The position numbers and the translations under genes are program-made. The notes beneath the pieces were generated by a model, which was not told where the DNA came from, did not search any database, and was given only the letters and a program-made list of their open reading frames with translations. Shown here piece after piece: positions 61,190-64,000 of a DNA stretch of 64,000 nucleotides. The stretch's first letter is position 1. Each line of letters begins with the position of its first letter. The stretch comes from DASXHD01 sp036488725 (lineage in GTDB: Bacteria > Myxococcota_A > Polyangia > Polyangiales > Polyangiaceae), in the NCBI GenBank assembly GCA_036488725.1, contig DASXHD010000032.1, positions 1 to 64,000 on the forward strand, in the 5' to 3' direction.

Positions 61190-61647
61190 TGTCGATTCGT
61201 GTAGTTTGCACGCTTTTTCTCTCGGCGTGCGCGCACCAAGCCGAGCCTTCGCGCGCGACCATCGCGCCGCCGCCGCCGGTCGCGAAAGCGAGCGCGACCG
61301 CGAGTGCGCCGCCGCCGCCGCCCACCGCGCGCGCGGCGCAGCAGGACGAACCATCCGCGATGGACTTTCCGATCGGGCAGAGTCCCGTCGAGCTCGCCAC
61401 CCGCGCGCTCATGGCGGCGGTTCAACCGTGCGTTGATGCGGCGTTGAAAGCCGATCCGAAGCTCAAGGCGAAGGCGAAGCTCGAGCTCGATCTTCGAGCC
61501 GACGGCGCAGTCGATCACGCGTCCTGGCTTTCGCCCGACACGCTCAGCCCGAGCACGCAGGCCTGCGTCGTCGCTGGGGCTCGAGGCATCGCGCTTCCGC
61601 CGCTCGACCGGAGGCCGCTCGACTTGTGGGTCCAGGTCGGTCGCTGA
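61189..61647 (+). CDS. Small lipoprotein with TonB/AgmX-like C-terminus
   Basis: A 152-residue predicted lipoprotein (MSIRVVCTLFLSAC; Cys near residue 14). It has a Pro/Ala-rich linker (~20-55) and a compact C-terminal domain with KAKLELDLRADGAVDHASWL and TQACVVAGARGIALPPLDRR. This pattern resembles the AgmX/TonB-like C-terminal domain common in myxobacteria. The role is unknown; it is coupled to the desaturase gene by TGATG. It faces the zinc-finger gene four bases beyond its stop. Confidence 0.75.
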   Translation: MSIRVVCTLFLSACAHQAEPSRATIAPPPPVAKASATASAPPPPPTARAAQQDEPSAMDFPIGQSPVELATRALMAAVQPCVDAALKADPKLKAKAKLELDLRADGAVDHASWLSPDTLSPSTQACVVAGARGIALPPLDRRPLDLWVQVGR

Positions 61648-61651
61648 GCGG

Positions 61652-62488
61652 TCAGTTGCCGACGTGCTGTAGCGTGTGCGTGGCATCGAAGAAGTAAGCG
61701 TCGTGGCGCGCGCCGGTCACCGCCCATAAAATCGGCAGCGCGAAGGTCGCGGTTTCGAATCGCGCGAGGCCCGTCGTGAGCTCGGCGCGCGCGGCGAGGC
61801 AGGTCGCGATGGCGTCGCCGAAGAAGAAGCCGTGGAATTCTTCGGCGGCCTTGACCGTCGATGCGCCGCGATAGGCGCTGCCGACGAGCGACGGCTCGGG
61901 ATCGAACGCGTGCTCGTCCGGCCAGCGCGCTTCGAGCGGGATGCGCGCTTCGACGAACGGACGGATCGACGGGTGCATCGCCGGAAGGATCGCGCGACGC
62001 ACACGAAGGAGTCGATCGTTGACGTAGCGGATGGAGCACGCGACGACGCGCGTCGTGCCTTCGCACGTGGTGCAGCGGACGAAGCCGCGCGCGCACGCGA
62101 TGCATCGCGAGTGCGGGTCGGGATCGGAGCCGGCGCCCGTGCCCATGCAGAGCGTGCATGGCGACATGCCGGGTTGGATGATGCACGTCGAGCAGCGCGT
62201 GGTTCGCGTGGGCGCGGCGTCGTCGATCGTTTTGTAGGTGCCGCGCTGGGACGTCGGCGCGTCCATCGGCGCGCCAGCGCCGGACCAGGCAACCGGCGGC
62301 GGGACGTCGCCGCGCGGGTAGCTCGCGAACAGTCGCTCGGAGAGCTCGGTCGCGTCGCTCCATGCTTCGCGACGGATGCCGTCGACGTGGAGGACGAGGG
62401 CGGCGACGCCGAAGACGTCGGTCGGACGAAACGATTCGCCGACGATCGCGCGGACGGCTTCGGGTGTGGGCAGCTGCAAAACAGGCAA
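61652..62488 (-). CDS. Zinc-finger protein with DnaJ-like CxxC repeats
   Basis: A ~278-residue protein. A central region has four CxxC pairs (CSTC, CTLC, CIAC, CTTC) with Gly-rich spacing like the DnaJ central domain, binding two zincs. The N-terminal part (LPTPEAVRAIVGESFRPTDV) and the C-terminal part (EFHGFFFGDAIATCLAARAE) are not recognised. No ATG fits; TTG 62488 with GAGGA beside it, or TTG 62479 ten bases further, are the best starts. Its 5' end faces the dnaE2 gene and shares the short region that carries the LexA-like box. Confidence 0.68.
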   Translation of the reverse strand: MPVLQLPTPEAVRAIVGESFRPTDVFGVAALVLHVDGIRREAWSDATELSERLFASYPRGDVPPPVAWSGAGAPMDAPTSQRGTYKTIDDAAPTRTTRCSTCIIQPGMSPCTLCMGTGAGSDPDPHSRCIACARGFVRCTTCEGTTRVVACSIRYVNDRLLRVRRAILPAMHPSIRPFVEARIPLEARWPDEHAFDPEPSLVGSAYRGASTVKAAEEFHGFFFGDAIATCLAARAELTTGLARFETATFALPILWAVTGARHDAYFFDATHTLQHVGN

Positions 62489-62517
62489 ATCCTCGCGGTT
62501 TGCGGACCCGAGCGATA

Positions 62518-62533
62518 CTGATAATCTGTTCAG
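62518..62533 (+). promoter_or_regulatory. LexA-like operator of dnaE2
   Basis: CTGATAATCTGTTCAG, six bases before the dnaE2 ATG and 29 bases upstream of the divergent zinc-finger gene. It differs by one base from the imuA box. The close position to the start codon means LexA would block both promoter access and the initiation region. It may control the divergent gene too. Confidence 0.72.
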
Positions 62534-62539
62534 CCCACG

Positions 62540-64000
62540 ATGCGCGGGTTTTTGTACGACGCGGGCAGCAGGCTTCCGATCGCGGCACCGCCGAAGAAAC
62601 CGCCGATCCCGCCAATCGAGATTTGCGACGCGTACGTCGAGCTCGCGGTGCGATCCAATTTTTCGTTTTTGCGCGGCGGCTCTTCGCCCGAAGCGCTCGT
62701 GCGGCGCGCGGCCGAGCTCGGGTACGCCGCGATCGCGCTGACCGATTACACCGGCCTCTACGGCGTCGTGCGCGCGATGCTCGAGTGCGAAGAGCTCGGC
62801 TCGCGAACGAAAATGATCGTCGGGTGCGAGGTGCCGCTCGCGCCCGGCGCGGACGGCCCGTTGCTGCACGTCGAAAACCATGCAGGATACACGCATCTCT
62901 GCGAGCTCTTGAGCGAGGCGCACGAGAACGGGCCCAAGCTCACGAAGAACGAGACCGCGCACGCGCCAGCCGAGTCGATCGCGCGCCGCGCGGAAGGGTT
63001 GTGGTGCACCGCGCCCGCGAGCGTCTCGCGCGAAGCGCTCGCGACGTTGAAGGACGCGTTCGGCGCGCGCATGAGCCTCGGTGTGTTTCGACATTTGGAC
63101 GGCGAGGACGCGCGGCGCGAGCGCGAGACCATCGCGATGAGCCGCGAGCTCGACGTGCCGATCGTCGCGCACAACGCGGTGCGGTTCGCGGTCGCCGAGC
63201 ACAAGCCGGTGCTCGACGTGCTGCATTGCATTCGGCGCGGCATCACGCTCGATGACGCTGGGCGCGAGCTCTTGCCGAACGCCGAGGCGCGCATCGTCTC
63301 GCCGCGCGAAATGGTCGCGCGCTTCGCCGACCATCCCGACTGGATCGCGCGCACGCGCGTGATCGCGGCAGCGTGCAAGTTTTCGATGCGCGAGCTGAAA
63401 TACAAATTTCCTTACGTCCTCCCCGCGGGCGAAACGGCGGACTCGCTCCTCCGGCGCATGACGTACGAGGGCGCGAAAAATCGTTATGGGAGCGTGCCCG
63501 AGAGCGTGCGCGCGACGATCGAAAAGGAGCTCGCGCTCATCGCGAAGCTCGAGGTCGCGACGTATTTCTTGAGCGTGCGCGAGATCGTCGACATCGCGCG
63601 CGCGCGCGACATCTTGTGTCAGGGGCGGGGGAGCGCGGCGAACAGCGCGGTTTGTTTTTGTCTCGGCATCACCGCGGTCGACCCGGCGAGCTCGTCGCTC
63701 TTGTTCGAACGGTTCTTGTCGGCCGAGCGCAAGGAGCCGCCGGACATCGACGTCGACTTCGAGCACGAACGGCGCGAAGAGGTGATTCAAGAAATCTACG
63801 CACGCTACGGACGCAAGCAGGCGGCGATGGTGAGCGAGGTCATCTGCTACCGCGGAAAATCGGCGCTGCGCGAGGTCGGCAAGGTGTTCGGTTTTTCGCT
63901 CGAGCAAGTCGAGCGGCTCTCGTCGATCGTGTCGTGGTGGGACAAGTTGGACGCCGCGACGCTCGCGCGTTTGCGTGACTCGGGACTCGATCCTGGCGAC
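62540..64000 (+). CDS. dnaE2: DnaE2, error-prone DNA polymerase III alpha (partial)
   Basis: The first 487 residues; the gene runs past the window end. The order is a PHP domain (about 28-260), then palm elements with CQGRGSAANSAVCFCLG and PPDIDVDFEHERREEV, where Asp-x-Asp of DIDVDF supplies two catalytic metals (about residue 400). In the PHP domain, the usual ELHxHSNFSFL reads ELAVRSNFSFL and the usual TDHDG reads TDYTG, so metal histidines are lost. With ImuA/ImuB it carries out mutagenic lesion bypass. The upstream LexA-like box supports the DnaE2 rather than DnaE1 assignment. The C-terminal part is not visible. Confidence 0.9.
   Translation, partial: MRGFLYDAGSRLPIAAPPKKPPIPPIEICDAYVELAVRSNFSFLRGGSSPEALVRRAAELGYAAIALTDYTGLYGVVRAMLECEELGSRTKMIVGCEVPLAPGADGPLLHVENHAGYTHLCELLSEAHENGPKLTKNETAHAPAESIARRAEGLWCTAPASVSREALATLKDAFGARMSLGVFRHLDGEDARRERETIAMSRELDVPIVAHNAVRFAVAEHKPVLDVLHCIRRGITLDDAGRELLPNAEARIVSPREMVARFADHPDWIARTRVIAAACKFSMRELKYKFPYVLPAGETADSLLRRMTYEGAKNRYGSVPESVRATIEKELALIAKLEVATYFLSVREIVDIARARDILCQGRGSAANSAVCFCLGITAVDPASSSLLFERFLSAERKEPPDIDVDFEHERREEVIQEIYARYGRKQAAMVSEVICYRGKSALREVGKVFGFSLEQVERLSSIVSWWDKLDAATLARLRDSGLDPGD

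Noticed and set aside
1..64000. tRNA, rRNA, insertion sequence and prophage genes
   Set aside because: I looked for tRNA T-arm patterns, rRNA-like stretches, transposase and integrase motifs and saw none; absence by eye is not proof.

Overview
The window is 64 kb of high-GC DNA (roughly two thirds G+C by eye), densely packed with genes on both strands and joined by many 4-bp start/stop overlaps (ATGA or GTGA). The gene content points to a Myxococcota chromosome, most likely Polyangia (Sorangium/Labilithrix-like). The signs are many Asp/Gly/Ala-rich 'DAG/DGG' lipoproteins, a MYXO-CTERM-like sorting tag, an RCC1-repeat lipoprotein, DUF507 and TIGR02757 family genes, Ser/Thr kinases with TPRs, a split nuo locus, and ImuA/ImuB/DnaE2 mutagenesis genes. 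I see no tRNA, rRNA, CRISPR array, prophage or transposase gene. This assignment is inference from gene content; no database was searched.

Layout. 1-3.3 kb: an unrecognised partial gene coupled to a CNNM/CorC membrane protein, a FliK/SctP-like protein and an M19 dipeptidase. 3.3-9.8 kb: a tight plus-strand operon for protein-thiocarboxylate cysteine synthesis (cysK, a ThiF/MoeB-like E1, cysO, a tiny E1-N-terminus-like protein, cysM, mec), continuing into two exported proteins. 9.8-11.6 kb: a tandem repeat, two unknown genes and copy A of a two-hairpin repeat. 11.6-22.1 kb (minus strand): two large lipoproteins, then DUF507-yicC-RCC1-gmk-mtnP-pfkB. 22.1-27 kb: a zinc-ribbon/coiled-coil membrane protein, a possible RelA/SpoT-like protein, a TIGR02757 protein carrying copy B of the repeat in frame, a TPR protein and SlyX. 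27-36 kb: nuoABCD, then gst-corA-DNA glycosylase, then nuoGHI. 36-46 kb: lipoproteins, a 450-bp palindrome-rich spacer, an 1800-residue kinase/TPR protein, an alkaline-phosphatase-superfamily lipoprotein and a glyoxalase II. 46-54 kb: a GNAT-like protein, a conserved unknown, lptB-lptA, a TPR/dynamin-like GTPase, a Gly-rich beta-helix lipoprotein and an NFACT-R protein. 54-64 kb: a membrane Ser/Thr kinase with a metalloprotease, imuB-imuA, larE, a fatty acid desaturase, a small lipoprotein, a zinc-finger protein and the start of dnaE2, which runs off the end.

How the genes work together. CysO would be adenylated by the E1, receive sulfur, react with O-phosphoserine on CysM, and be released by the Mec protease; CysK provides an ordinary sulfide route. 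ImuA/ImuB and DnaE2 form an inducible error-prone synthesis set, and near-identical LexA-like boxes lie just upstream of imuA and dnaE2. The Nuo subunits form part of complex I; E, F and J-N are not in the window.

The best candidates for something undescribed are (1) an E1 enzyme apparently split so that its conserved N-terminal arginine segment is encoded as a separate 87-residue protein; (2) a ~95-bp two-hairpin repeat found once between genes and once inserted in frame in a coding sequence; (3) a nested palindrome cluster at 37.37-37.64 kb; and (4) an internal sorting-tag-like segment in a 1374-residue lipoprotein.
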